A DNA stretch of 64,000 nt, taken from positions 3,038,001 through 3,102,000 of the forward strand of contig CP087209.1 of the NCBI GenBank assembly GCA_020912385.1, read 5' to 3'. The notes beneath the pieces were generated by a model that was given only the letters and a program-made list of their open reading frames with translations, was not told the origin of the DNA and searched no databases. The position numbers were made by a program, and so were the translations under genes. The stretch comes from Neofusicoccum parvum (taxonomy: Eukaryota; Ascomycota; Dothideomycetes; Botryosphaeriales; Botryosphaeriaceae). Shown here one piece after another: positions 34,185 to 46,028 of the stretch; the stretch's first letter is position 1; each line of letters begins with the position of its first letter.

Positions 34185-36604
34185 CTACGACTCGGCAAAG
34201 TGGCCAATCGTAGCGCAGAAGTTGCTGCGGTTGTCGGCATCCTTCACAACGCCGTTGCCCTGGACGGTGACCATGGAAACGGCTGCCTTGGTGGAGAGAC
34301 CAAACAGCTGGACGTTGGAGTTGGTGCCCTCAAACGAGACCATGTTGGCCTGGCAGTTGTTGGCAGAGACGCACTCCTGGTCGTAGTTCTCGAAGAACGA
34401 GTACAGGCCGGCGCCGAAGACGACCACATCCTGGCTGTCGATAACGCGCAGACCCCAGGCCTTCTTGCCACCGGTCGCGGTAGCAGTGGAGAAATCAGGG
34501 TCGGACCAGGAGGACTGGACGGTGAACGGCTTGGTGGCGTCAGGGTTGGACTGGTAGTAGGGTGTCTCAGTCTGAATCAGGCCAAGGAAGGTGTTCTTGG
34601 CGCCGTTGAGCTGGTAGTTGTACAGAACGTTGTGCTCAGAGGCGGTACCCCAGAACCAGACAGGCTTGGTCGACTCGATCAGAACACCACGGCCGTTGTA
34701 GAGGTCGATCTGGCCGTGGTCGGAGAGGTCGAGCTCGTGGTCAGCAACCCAGAACCAGCAGTTCTCGACGTAAACGCTAGCGGTCTCATTGGCGTGGAAG
34801 AGCAAGAAGGCAGCCTCGCACTCAGGGTTGGCGTCGTGGGTCGAGTTGGGGTTCTTGGCACACTTGTCGGACTGCAGTTGGGAACCTGCGTAACCACCCA
34901 CGCGGAAGTGCACGTCCCAGAGCGCGCCGGCGCCTGCGTCGGAATCAACGTTCCACTGCATAAGAATGGCGCCAGGAGCGGGGCCAGCGACTCCGATGAT
35001 GAAATCACTCATTTCGACGCTGCCAGTGTCGCCAGACTCGCCAACCTTGAGCATAGGCACGGGGTTGTTCTGGTCGCTGAACTTGTCGCCTGAGGCCAGG
35101 ATCATGGGCAAGATTTCACCCGTCATCTTAATGTTCTTGGTGCCAGGGATGGTGACAGTGTCGGTGATCAGGTAAGCACCGTGGTCAAAGTAGAGAATCT
35201 GGTCATCGGTCAGGGCGTTGATGGCAGCCTGGATAGCGGCCGTGTCGTCGGTTGTTCCGTCACCCTTGGCACCGGCGCCCTTGATGCTGACGAAAGAGCT
35301 GGCAGCGTAGCTTTCATACTGCGGCTTAGAGCGAGTGAACATCTGGCCAGCCTCGTTGAGAAGACCAGTAGGCTTGCTGTAGGTCACAGCCTTCTGGATA
35401 CGCGAGCCGGCGTCGGAGATGTACTCCTTGCCCTGGACCCAAGAAGTGACCTTGGAACCACCAGCAAGAGCGGCGGCGCCGGCAGACAAAACAGCAGTCG
35501 TGCTGCCAGTGAAGTCGACATTGTCGAGGATGAGAGTGCCACCGGTTGCGGGGACGCTGTCCGCGGAAAAGGAAGTGTTGACGCCAAGAGGAGTGTTCGT
35601 GAAAGTGGAGTCCATAACGAGCACAGAGCCCACAGTCTGGTTCGACGGAGAGTTGGCCATGTCGATACCGACCTGGCAGTTGTTGATCTTAACGCCCTGG
35701 AAGGTCCAAGCCCAGTTCCAGTTCATGAAGATGGCAGTGTTGCAGTCGTTGAAGGTCAGGTTGCGGGTGGTGAACTGCTGGCTGCCGAGGAAAGCACCGT
35801 AGTTGCCGCCGTTGAAAGTGAGATCGGTCATGAAGCCACCGGAGCCGTTGTCCATGAAAATGCCCTGCTGCTTGTTGTCGGTACCACCCTTGATCATCTC
35901 AAAACGGATGTTCTGGAGACTGGTGGCCTGAGCAACCTGCCAGTGGATACCGGCACCAGAAGTGGCAGGCATAGCAGTGAGATCAATGACGAAGTTGCGA
36001 ATCTGGCGGAAGAAGTTGTTCTGGTTGGTGTACCAGTTGGAGCCATCGTCATTGTAGGGGTCGGCGTCGATGACGGCCATGCCAGTGAAACCAGCGGCGG
36101 CCTTGATGACCGGGAGGTTGGTGATATCTCCGACAAACTGCGTGTAGTAGTACTGGATGATGGGCTTGCTGACCACGTAGGTTCTGGGCACGTGTTAGAG
36201 GGTAATTGGGCCATGACAAATCACGAGACTTACCCAGCAGGGAAGTAGACCAGGGCCGGGGTCACGGTGGTGGAGTCACACCCCTTTCCGCAGCGGTTGC
36301 CGTCGCTGATGGCCTGGTTGATGGCGTCGGTGTCGTCGGTGGAGCCGTCGCCGGTGGCGCCGTAGTCCTTGACATTGCGGAAGATCTTGAAGTCGGCGTT
36401 GCCGAAGGCCACGGTGCCCTTGCGCTCGATGGTCTCAACCCAGTAGGACGAGGCGGCGGCAGCAGCGCTGGTGCCGACGTCGACGTTGACGCTAAGACCG
36501 ACGCCGTAGTCCTGGGGCATGGGCACGGCGCTGGCGGGCGCCGGGCTGGAGACGAGGAGGACGCGCAGCGCGAGGGCGAGCGCGGTGGTGCTGAAAGCGA
36601 TCAT
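34185..36604 (-). CDS. Secreted GH55 exo-beta-1,3-glucanase
   Basis: Extracellular glucanase that splits beta-1,3-glucan from its non-reducing end, used in wall turnover or in attack on other fungi. Model: complement of 36234-36604 and 34185-36183, intron 50 nt, 789 residues. A signal peptide is clear (hydrophobic core about 5-20, cleavage after about residue 26, ASA/VP). The two pectate-lyase-like right-handed helix domains start with the paired signatures VKDYGATGDGSTDDTDAI (about 78) and IKGAGAKGDGTTDDTAAI (about 435), typical of GH55. TASEHNVLYNYQ near residue 638 lies where the proposed acid catalyst Glu of the family is found; this match is by position and is inference. Many N-glycosylation sequons. 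Most of the protein is uninterrupted and looks intact. Confidence 0.93.
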
Positions 36605-38327
36605 GATGAAGAGCCTGCTTCGGGAGTGGGTGAGGAAGGAGAGTGTTGAGCGCTGGTAGATAAAGCCAAGTCAGTGCACAGCACGTCGTTTGGACCGAGT
36701 CTTGTGTTGTCGCGAGGCTGGTAGCAGAATGCGGAAGATCGGTGTGAATGGAATGTACACGTCGAGGGAAGGCTGGCGCAGCCGTATTTGGGCGGGCCGT
36801 TGGGTCAGAATGAATGAGTGACGGGTGACAGAAAAAAACAGTGCAGCTGCAACAGCCACAAAGGAAACGCTGTGGCTCGCACAACGGGGGAAGGTAGGTG
36901 AGGAGGTGGAAGGGGAGGCGGTGGCCGCGTGTGCTCAATACTTAAATACTACGTAGCTGGGTGGCGCGGGCAGCGGTGGGCAGCGAGAAACATGAAACGC
37001 AGATTTGCGAGACTCACTGCTAGGTTCGGCGGCTCCTTGCCAAAGACTCCTGGACGCGGTTTCAAGTGGGCCGCTGCCGTCTCCGCACCCGCTCCGGCGC
37101 GCTGATTTATAGGTCTGTATGCGCCGCGGCGCCTGTCCTCCCAAGGCCTGCCATCACGGCTGCCAGCGCGCCCCCGTGCAGCGCGCAGTGAGTCCCACGG
37201 CTCGAGTGACGGCGCGCGAGGGTCACGGCCGCCCGCCTCGTGGCCGCCGTCACGCCCGTGGCCAGCTGCCTGCTTGGGCAAAGGCATGCGGCGAGGCGGC
37301 GAGGCAACGGGCACCGGCAAGGGGAGGAATGCAGTGCTTGTGACCGGGGTCCCTTTGCTCAGCTCGAGGTGCGCGCGCGCCCAGCAGGTCCAGCAAGCGC
37401 TCCGTCAAGTCAAGCAGCGCGCGGCGATTGGCAATGAAACATTCCACGGGTGGGTCGGTGGCCAGTTGTTGATGCAGATTTGCAGTCGTCGAGCGGCCGC
37501 CTGTGGCCTCAGGGACAGGGAGATCGCCCTGCAGATGAGACGAAGCTTGGCCCCATGCGGCGCCGAGGTTTCAGGGGATCGTCCCCCGCGCCCACTCATA
37601 GGCCCACTGGTCACTCGCGCACCGTGGCCTGCCGCCTGCCCGCAGAGCGCAATATTAAGCGTGAGCAATCAGCGGCCGCTCCGGGGGCCCTGTGCATCGC
37701 GCCCCGGCCGCGCCGCCGGCCTGTCTGTAGTTGCCAAACGCGGCCCGTGAAGTTTGCTCGGCTTGGCCGCACTCTACTGGCTGCGCGCGCTTCGTTAAGC
37801 CAAGTAGCAGCCGGCTAAGGCCTACTATTGTCGGAGTCTCTATAACGCAGCCGCCCCTCCAGCCGCTTATGCGCGCCGCCGTGCATCTACCTCAAACAGC
37901 TTTATATGAACAGGACCTGCATCGCGTCTTGCGCCTGCCGCTTCCGGGCGGCGCAGTCCCGTTCGGGCGGCTGCACGTCGACGGCGCTGTTTGGTGGAGC
38001 ATGACCGGTCACAGCAGGGCGACAAAATAGAGCGGGGCGTCTAGAAAGAACGGCCGCCGTCTAGCGCTGCCTGGGGCATGTGCGACCGTCACCCCTCCAC
38101 CCCTCCATCGCAGTCTGCAGCCGCTGCCCCGCCCCCGGCTGTCGCACATGCTTCGAGAAGCCGGGATCTGCGTGCCGTGACGATGGTCGGCTGCCCTCGT
38201 AGGGCCGTCTTGTGGCTCTTTGTGGTTCGCTGGCAAAATGCGATTGCTCTATAGTGCTTATTCCAGCGTGCTGCTTTCGACATCCTTCTTCACAAAAACT
38301 CCACTACTCGTCGGCCGACCTCAGACT
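36605..38327. other. GC/CpG-rich gene desert, 1.7 kb
   Basis: The left part is the upstream region of the GH55 gene. The remainder is strikingly rich in CG dinucleotides (gcgcgc, cggccgc) and has many overlapping frames with Ala/Arg/Pro composition but no domain. No RNA gene recognised. Confidence 0.5.
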
Positions 38328-39801
38328 TCACCAGTAATTTCCCCCGCCACCCTGTCCCAGCTTCCCACTCTGGTCTTCTCCCGCCTCGGGTAGCATCCCG
38401 CTCTGCTTGTCCTTGTCGTCCGCCACGCCGCCGCGCTGCAGCTGCTGGATGACTCGGGCCAGCCGTTCGATCCCCTCGCCTAGCCGGTCCACGGCCTCCC
38501 AGCTAAAGCACAGCCGGATGTCACATGGGAAGTTGATCTTGGCCGAGTCACCTGGCACCTCGAACATTCCACCTTCCGCAACGATCAAGTTCTCTCTCTC
38601 CTTGGCGACACGCGCGACCTCGGCGCCCTTCAGCGGTGAAGGCAGCGAGAGCCACAGAAAATACCCACCTGCTACGCCTCCATCAGACTGTGGCAGCCTG
38701 ACGCCGAGAGGCACGAGGTGTTTTTCGATCGCCGCCATCATGACGCGGTACCGTGCCGCGTAGGCAGGCTGCAGAGTCCCGTAGATGTGCTGCTGGAGCT
38801 GACCCGACTCGAGCATCCGCGAAACGTACGTGGAGGTAAGTTGCGATGGCGCGCCGCCGGACCGTGACGTCCCCGTCTGCGACACTCCATAGGCAAACTT
38901 TGCGGTACCTTCGACCCAGCCGGTTCTGAGACCAGGTCCCGCTATTTTACTGAAGCTCCCGTTACTTGCTACGTTCCCAAAGCCATCCGCGCCCTCTCTT
39001 TCAGCTCCTCCGTCCAGAAACCGGTCAATGTCAACAAGCCTGGGCAGCCGCGCTTTGTCCAAGCTCGACTGATCGGTGTCAGTTGCTGCGGGCCATTGCA
39101 GAAAATCGTAGACATCGTCACATATGACCAGCGCGTCGTAGTCCCGGGCTAGTTTCACCAGCTCCTTCCTCCGCTCCAGTGGCATCGTGACGGAAGACGG
39201 ATTTGAAAAAGACGGAACGACGTATATGACGTGACGGTAGGCTTTGCGCCAGGGACGGGCGGGCTTCAGAGTCTTACGTTGCGTCAACTAATATGCAGGC
39301 TGCCTTTGTCGATTGGTGTCATACCGGCTCTGTGTTTCCATCTCTCTTCGCCTTCTCCTCGCTCTTTGTTATCTCCTGCCGCAGGAAGTCTACATCGACG
39401 CCGCCACCGTTTTCAGGCACAGACCGCAATTTCCTGTGGAATCCAGCATCCTCGAAGATGGGGAACGCCAGGAAGTAGGCCGGCGAGCTGATCCAGATGT
39501 TTCGGGTGAAGATCGGGTCGGTGAAGAACTGGAGCACGCATCCCAGGTTCTGCGAGGCTCCGCCAGTGACTGTGATTCTGTCATCCGTGACCGGCTCGCT
39601 CGGATGGTAGAAGTCCGTCAGCCACGCAGCTATTGATTTACGTGCTCCCGGGTCTCCCGGATCCGGGCCATACAGCAATCCCGGAACGGCAACATCAGGC
39701 CGCGTCAGGACGCTGTCTGCTGCCTGTTTGATCACTGCGGTGGGTAGCAGCGACGTGTTGGGCCAGCCCCGGAGGAGGTTGATGAGCGGTTTCGTGGCCA
39801 T
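38328..39801 (-). CDS. PLP-dependent aminotransferase, class I/II (fold type I)
   Basis: Pyridoxal-phosphate enzyme of the aminotransferase I/II group that includes 2-aminoadipate/aromatic aminotransferases and yeast YER152C; the substrate is unknown. Model: complement of 39325-39801 and 38328-39272, 473 residues. Visible motifs: RGWPNTSLLP at the N-terminus, TGGASQNLGCVLQ (phosphate-binding turn) near 85, ISSPAYFLAFPIFEDAG, VIYVVPSFSNPSS, ICDDVYDFL (Asp and Tyr contacting the cofactor), and SNGSFSKIAGPGLRTGW, whose Lys near residue 268 forms the aldimine. IRLCFSW near the end supplies the substrate-carboxylate Arg. The intron is uncertain: the donor at 39324 can join an acceptor after 37 nt or, more normally, after 52 nt; both keep the frame. 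The start at 39801 (MATKPLINLL) is preferred over upstream in-frame ATGs. Confidence 0.85.
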
Positions 39802-41238
39802 GGCTGTCGGCGTCGGTTGACGTCTGCGCCACTGCACCAACACGCAGGATTTGCGCGGCGGACCTTCGTCAGCAACAACGACCACGTCGCGCTGCGCGCT
39901 CGCCTGAAGAGGGTTAGTGCAAAGGACACAATGGCCTTGCGACAAGACGATCGAGCTTGGCGCTCTGCAGTCGAGGCACTTTTCAGGCGCAGAAATGCCG
40001 TCGAATGCAGACCACAAGCTACGTGGAGGAGTGCTTCAGCCCCCCACCTGCTCTACTCGTCGGACGTGTTCCGCACTAACCGGACAACGACACCGCGCTG
40101 TGTGTTCGCGACCGTAGCCTGCGGTTTCCGAACTGCACCCGGTGCCTACCGCAGCCGAAGGCCAGTGGGCTAGGGGTTGCTGGATGATGAGGGGCGATCG
40201 TGGATATTGTCTGAGATGAGTGCGCTGAGCAAAATAACGGACCAGCGTGGGGCGCGCGCAGGCTGCAGCACGGTGGCCAGGGGGGATCGATCTCCTGTTC
40301 CTGTTACACTGCAGGCGCCTGCGCGGACCTGCACGACGGCAGCTCGAGAAACGCCCGTGTTGGACACGCAGGCGTGCGGCTGGGCAGCTGTCGGGAGACA
40401 GCTCGGAAGCGCTGGGGCGAGGCTCGGTGGAGCTGGCCGCCAGCGCACCGCTCGGCTCTCGGCGAGGTTGCGCGTCGCCGGGCCCCGAGCAGCGCCTGGT
40501 ACCGCGCCAGCACTCTGCGCGGAACCGCCACACCCAGCGCACAAATTGCGTGCCGGCCGCTATGCCCGAACGGCGTGTAGCGAGCCTGCCGGCGCGCGAA
40601 ATGCGAGGTGAGGCTCGGGTGGTTTATCGATAGGGCGTGATATAAATAATCCACGCCCCGTACCGCGGGCCCGGATCTGGCCAGGCGCGGCCCTGTGGCC
40701 CCCTAGGCGCTGGCCGGCGGCGGGCAGCGGGCAGCGGGCGGGCAGCCTCCGCCATCGCCGGAGGAATGATGTCAGGCTGGGCAGGCGACGGCCGCCAGTC
40801 AGTGCGCGTGCGCGCGCGCGCCGGTGCGGGTTGCTGGCTCGACCAGCGTCCCGCCCACGGCGGCCGCTGCATAGGGCCTGGTGGCAGCAGATCGATATAC
40901 GGGTGCGGGCGCAGTGTTGAGGCGACTCGTGATGATGACGGAGGCAATGTGAGGCCAATGGCCGCCTGAGCTGCGCCCACACGCCCGCTCCGTCCAAGCC
41001 ACCCCAGACGACGCAACAGATCGACCGTGCTGCCGAAGCTTGTCACATCGCCCTGACGGTCCCTTAAAATTTACGTTACGTGTTGCTCCCACGCTCCCCC
41101 CAGCTGCCGAAACAGCCGCTCCTATTCTATTGTTCTTCTCTTCCTGTCCCCCTCCACTAGCCTGCGCAACCCTTCTCCTTACCTAAATCACCTGTCTTGC
41201 GTTGCGCGGCGCGCGGGAAGGCCCTCGAAGAACGCACA
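39802..41238. other. GC/CpG-rich gene desert, 1.4 kb, with a lone TATA-like element
   Basis: Between divergent genes. Very rich in CG dinucleotides, with many meaningless long frames on both strands. One perfect TATAAATA occurs at 40641-40648 on the plus strand, about 590 bases before the next start codon. The last 150 bases before 41239 are pyrimidine-rich, like a leader. Confidence 0.5.
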
Positions 41239-43929
41239 ATGTCCTCCGCCGCAAAGCGCCTAACCTCCCTCTTCAACCTGTCCTCCGTCAATCTGGCGGA
41301 GGTGGGGAAGAACGAACCGTCTGCAGAGCCTGCCGATTCCGGAGCCAGAGGGCGACGCCGCTCCATATCCGCCAGGCTGAGCAGATCCCAGAGCCGCGAG
41401 CGTTCAGTGTCAGCCCAGCCGCAAGGGTCACCAGAAGAGCCACCGGTCCCTCCCATCCCGCACGGCATCGACCGCCAGTCGACTATTCTGTCGACCTACA
41501 CCGACGATGGCGGCGAGCTTCCTCCTCCCCCTCCCGTCCGCGTCGATTCTGCCTCGCGCTCTTCCTCGCGGAACTCGTCGCGACCCAACAGCGAGTTTCG
41601 CCCCGCCAGCGTAGCCTCCCTCCGCCCCGAATCAGCTCTTCTCCAGGTCTCCGCAGACGGCCACCTCGACCCCGGCAACGCCGCAGCCTCAAACAAGCTC
41701 AAGAGAAAATCCATTTTCGGAAGGTCCAGGAAGAGCGAGGCGGCGCCAACTGGGCCGCAAGCCTGGATCGTAGGCCACGATGGCAAGCCCGAGTACAACG
41801 TTGCTGCTCTGCAAAATGCAGAGACTGTGCCGGAGTTGTGGGATGATCAGGGAGACACGTATGTCTACTTGTATCCTCGGACATCCGGCCGGGGGCCGTG
41901 TTTCAAGGTCGACTCCACCATCTACGCCTCGTCGACCGTGCTCACGCAGCTTGCCTATGGCGGAATCTACAGCAACCCGGCGATCGTGGCGGGTGAGCGG
42001 AGAGGAACTCTTGATACTCAAGTCCAGAACATGGACATCAACGCCCAAAACTCTTCGCCGGTCTCGCCTAACACCCCGCGCGCTTCGGATATCGAGAGCG
42101 AGGATGTCAGCTCCAAGGCCTCTAGAGAGCTGATGAACGATTCTCTGGAACTTCCGAGCTCCGAGATCCACCTTTACCTTCCGCTGAAGCTGAGCAACGA
42201 TGGTCAGCTGCCAACGCCGGGCGGTTCAGCCCCGCCAATGACACCCGACGATCTGGAGACCTTTATTGCCACGAGAAACATGTTCGCTTTCCTGGTCGGC
42301 CAGTCCCTGGTGGCAACCCCCTCTCGCCAGAACATCTTCGCCATTTTCTTGCAGATCTCGGAACTGTTGAAGCACTACGAATTTTCTAACCTCGACGGAT
42401 CTACTTTTGGAGAAATCGCTGCTGCAAGTTTTGACAGCTACGTGGAAGAGCTGCACCTGGCAGACGTCAGGGCCAGTCGCGAGAAGACCATTGAGGGTCT
42501 CGTGCTGGGTGAACGGATGCGCTCCGTCATGCTCTACAACGAAGCTTTCGTGCACGCTGTGGGCAAGTACGCACACATCAAGGACGGCAGGAACTCCAAG
42601 TTCGATATGATCTCTAGGAACACCCGGGACCGCATGGAGAGAGCCTCGATGGATTTGGAGATCCGGTTGAGGAACTTCACTGCAAGATTGACTGATTTCG
42701 ACTTCCCAGGCGTCTTCTCCGGGATCATGAACAGCAAGTCCTCCGAGGAGCGCAAGACCATCCGGTTCGAGGCATGGCGCACAGCTTTCATGGCCACCCG
42801 GAAGCACGTCATGAGCTACTACAAGTCCAAGTACGGCGCGTGGCCACCGAAGGCCAACTCAAAGAAGAACAGCTTGGAGACCGATGGCCTGAACCGCATC
42901 GTCTTGCAGGATCTCTACCACGACTTTTCGTGCTTGTACGACCTCTTGGTTGACCGCGAGAACCTCACGACTCGTACCATGGACGCGGCCTCGACGGATG
43001 AAGATGCCGGGAACGGGGAGCCAATGTTCCGTGCGCTGCGCATGGTCCTCAGTGAGTTCGATCGTAGTGTTCCGCCGTTCCAGCCGCCCGTACCGTTTGA
43101 TTGCCCCATGCTGCCCCACCTCCGCTTGACTCGCAGCGACTACGGCACTGGCGATGAGAAGAAGGACACCAAGGCACGCAAGAAGGACCTCAAGGACGAC
43201 GAGGTTGCCCAGATGATGAAGAAGACTCACAACGGGGATTCCGACATTTCCACTCCCTTCCTGGACTCTTTCCGCCAGCTGGAGAAGTCTTCCATGCATC
43301 GCAAGAACATCGAAGAGATTCGCGACATCCGAATTGGCCACTGGCTGTTCATGTACGCTGTTATTCAGTCTCTGCCTATGCTGGTCGTGGATGCTCCTGG
43401 TGTGAAGTGGACCAAGGGAGTCGAATACTTCCTGTGCGAGCCGCCCCGCTCCGGAGTGCCGTGGGCGAAGGATGTCAAGAACCAGGGGCGCGCTTGGTAC
43501 GGCATTGCGGGCGGTTCTGGCGTTGTTTCGCTGCCTTCGGACCTCGTTGAGCACGGTGTCGAGGGTGTCTACCGCCGCAGCCACTGCTGGCAAATGGCAG
43601 AGAAGTGGAGCTTGGACCAGCCCGGCATGGGAATGGATATGGTTCCCGGTGCGGTCGAGGAGGACATCAACGAGCCCCTCCCGGAGCCCGGAATGCCCAG
43701 GCTCAGAGCGGGTTCCAGAGCGAGCAGCATCGACCGTCGGAGCCATGTCCGCGAGAGTGTCATGCTCGGATTGGAGGCGTTGCCGCTGCCAACGGGAGTT
43801 TCGCCGACGGGAGAGATTCCACGGCCGGTCAGCAGCCACAGCAACGACCCAACCAAGACGTTCGATTCGATCATCGGCGCCACACCACAGAAGGGCAAGA
43901 AGAGAGAGAAGTCCAAGCTTGCGTCGTAG
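41239..43929 (+). CDS. Conserved fungal protein of unknown function (DUF8004-like)
   Basis: Single-exon protein of 896 residues. The first 160 residues are disordered: Ser/Arg-rich with a PPPPP stretch and KRKSIFGRSRKSE, possible phosphorylation sites. From about 180 (AWIVGHDGKPEYNVAAL) begins a conserved domain with DTYVYLYP, CFKVDSTIYASSTVL, SSEIHLYLPL and TRNMFAFLVGQSLVATP, continuing to about residue 790 with FRQLEKSS and WLFMYAVIQSLPMLVVDAPGV. I think this is the fungal domain DUF8004, but the name is from memory. No catalytic motif is visible. The C-terminus is again disordered and basic. The Met at 41239 begins the family's usual MSSAAKRL-type start; an earlier in-frame ATG at 41197 adds 14 residues. 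Function unknown. Confidence 0.85.
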   Translation: MSSAAKRLTSLFNLSSVNLAEVGKNEPSAEPADSGARGRRRSISARLSRSQSRERSVSAQPQGSPEEPPVPPIPHGIDRQSTILSTYTDDGGELPPPPPVRVDSASRSSSRNSSRPNSEFRPASVASLRPESALLQVSADGHLDPGNAAASNKLKRKSIFGRSRKSEAAPTGPQAWIVGHDGKPEYNVAALQNAETVPELWDDQGDTYVYLYPRTSGRGPCFKVDSTIYASSTVLTQLAYGGIYSNPAIVAGERRGTLDTQVQNMDINAQNSSPVSPNTPRASDIESEDVSSKASRELMNDSLELPSSEIHLYLPLKLSNDGQLPTPGGSAPPMTPDDLETFIATRNMFAFLVGQSLVATPSRQNIFAIFLQISELLKHYEFSNLDGSTFGEIAAASFDSYVEELHLADVRASREKTIEGLVLGERMRSVMLYNEAFVHAVGKYAHIKDGRNSKFDMISRNTRDRMERASMDLEIRLRNFTARLTDFDFPGVFSGIMNSKSSEERKTIRFEAWRTAFMATRKHVMSYYKSKYGAWPPKANSKKNSLETDGLNRIVLQDLYHDFSCLYDLLVDRENLTTRTMDAASTDEDAGNGEPMFRALRMVLSEFDRSVPPFQPPVPFDCPMLPHLRLTRSDYGTGDEKKDTKARKKDLKDDEVAQMMKKTHNGDSDISTPFLDSFRQLEKSSMHRKNIEEIRDIRIGHWLFMYAVIQSLPMLVVDAPGVKWTKGVEYFLCEPPRSGVPWAKDVKNQGRAWYGIAGGSGVVSLPSDLVEHGVEGVYRRSHCWQMAEKWSLDQPGMGMDMVPGAVEEDINEPLPEPGMPRLRAGSRASSIDRRSHVRESVMLGLEALPLPTGVSPTGEIPRPVSSHSNDPTKTFDSIIGATPQKGKKREKSKLAS

Positions 43930-44592
43930 ACGAAAGCTGATGATACTACGGCTGTCATTTCAAAAGCATTGGTTTGACCGATTTCCCTTTTTCTCTTTTG
44001 GCTTGATATCATTAATCACTCAAAATACCACATGGAAGTGGAAGCATTTGAAGGGCGTTTGTTGGGTTTGATTTCAGTTGGTTTGGATTTGGAGAGGACG
44101 TCCTGGAGATGGTGCTGCAGCATGGGCGCACATAATACTACAGTTGGCAATCGGATATATACCGGGAAATGCAAGTGGTACAGAGTAGTCTATAGTCGTA
44201 AATGCGATCTACAAAAGATTCTAGACTCCTGGCCCGCCTATCTCGTGAATCGTGAGCTCGTAATTTTTGAACCTCTAATTGGAGGGGTGTTTTGGCGGAG
44301 GCCCAGGCGCGAAGCTTGGGCCGAAGTCGGCACCGCTCCCGACCAAAAAAACAATCCGCCGGGAAGCTACCCGCTCACACCAGATTGCTGCCACCCACCC
44401 GCACCGCTCCCCGCCCCAGCAAGAGCTTCGAGACGCGCCGCAGCTCGCTCCTTCAATTGCACCCGCCCGCAACTGTACCTTCCGCCCGCCGCGTCCTGAG
44501 CAATCAAAACCCGCGACAGACGACACGCTCCCGAACTCGAAAGAAACCGCCGCTCCCCCCCGCTGAAACGCACCAACTCGCGAGCAGAAACA
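43930..44592. other. Spacer and sideroflexin leader
   Basis: 663 bases without a gene. The left half is the AT-richer 3' flank of the DUF8004-like gene. The right half is pyrimidine/C-rich and likely holds the promoter and leader of the sideroflexin gene. Confidence 0.5.
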
Positions 44593-46028
44593 ATGTCGGC
44601 GTCGCTGCCCGGCAGCCGCGACCTGCCGGCGTCGCAGTACGACCTGAGCACGTACTGGGGGCGGGTGCGCCACGCCGCGGACATTTCAGACCCTAGGTGA
44701 GAACAGCACGGAAAGGGAGGGGGGATCGCACTACCGTCGCATGCTGCCGCGCTTCACGGCCCTCTGGGCCCTTTGTCGTACGGGATGGCTCGCGAGAGGT
44801 GTTTGAGAGGTCTATTCTTAGCAATTGAGCTGAGGGGGTGGGAGAAGCGTGCGGGCGACGTCTTAGGCGCATGCGCGCGCGCATAGGAGAGGCTGTGCCA
44901 GCTGCGGTGGGATGGTGTCGCGGAAGCGGATGGGTGCTGTGGGATCGGAGACAAGAGCGTGAGAGCTAATACGGCCGTTGGCGCGAACAGGACGTTGTTG
45001 ACGGGCTCGACGGGGCTGGCGCATGCGAAGGAGCTGGTGTCGGCGTACAAGCAGGGCAAGATTGCGAGCATGACACCGGACCTGTGGAAGGCGAAGAAGG
45101 TCATCGACTCGACGCTGCATCCCGGTGCGTGTTTTGCGTCACGGAGATGGTGACGATGGAGATACGGGGTGGTGGAGCTGACTGTGCGGCAGATACGGGA
45201 GAACCAGTTTTTCTCCCCTTCCGCATGTCTGCATACGTGCTGACTAACTTGGTCGTCACGGCGGGCATGCTGACGCCCGGCTTAGGGGTAGGTTTGTCTG
45301 ACGCATAGCAGACGACTCGAAGCTGACAGTGCTTGGTCTAGACCGTGGGCACCTTAGGCTGGCAAATCACTAACCAGTCTCTCAATGTCGCCATCAACAA
45401 TGCCAATGCCAACAAGTCCACGCCCCTAACCACCAGCCAAATAGCAACGTCGTACTCCATGGCTGTCGGCGCCTCCTGCGGTGTAGCGCTCGGTCTCAAT
45501 GCCATCGTCCCCCGTCTGAAGCGTGTCTCGCCGACTACAAGGACTATCCTGTCGCGCCTGGTCCCCTTCGCGGCTGTCGTGTCTGCAGGTGTGGTTAACG
45601 TCTTCCTCATGCGCGGCGAGGAGATCCGCCGCGGAATCGACGTATTCCCCGTGCTCAGCGAGGAGGAGAAGGAAAAGGCAGAGAAGTCAGGCGACGAGTC
45701 GGCTCAGAAGAGCCTGGGCAAGAGCAAGACTGCGGCGAAGCTCGCGGTCGGCGAGACGGCGCTCAGCCGCGTGCTGAACGCGACGCCCATCATGGTCGTG
45801 CCCCCGCTCGTGCTGGTCAGACTGCAGCGGACGGAGTGGCTCAAGCAGAGGCCGCGGATGGTCACCCCCGTCAACCTGGGTCTGATTCTCACCACATCGC
45901 TGGTTGCGTTGCCGTTCGCTCTCGCAATCTTCCCGCAAAGGCAGGCGATCAGCGCGAAGAGCCTCGAGCCCGAGTTCTGGGAGAAGGGCGGCAAGGATGG
46001 TATGGTGGAATTCAACCGGGGTATTTAA
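44593..46028 (+). CDS. FSF1: Sideroflexin, mitochondrial serine transporter family
   Basis: Inner mitochondrial membrane carrier of the sideroflexin family; human SFXN1 moves serine into mitochondria for one-carbon metabolism, and yeast has FSF1. Exons: 44593-44696, 44991-45124, 45193-45287, 45342-46028; 339 residues, normal for the family (about 320-340). Conserved N-terminal SQYDLSTYWGRVRHAADISDPRTLL is split by the first intron. KVIDSTLHPDTGEPVFLPFRMSAYV spans the second, followed by VVTAGMLTPG, then ITNQSLNVAINNANANKS and TSYSMAVGASCGVALGLN, all family hallmarks. The large final exon codes four or so membrane helices and a short matrix-side tail. The first intron is long (294 nt), the others 54-68. 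The next gene, LHS1, lies 582 bases downstream on the same strand. Confidence 0.93.

Noticed and set aside
35181..36248. 355-residue plus-strand frame
   Set aside because: Antisense of the GH55 gene; the GH55 strand has the signal peptide and two family repeats.
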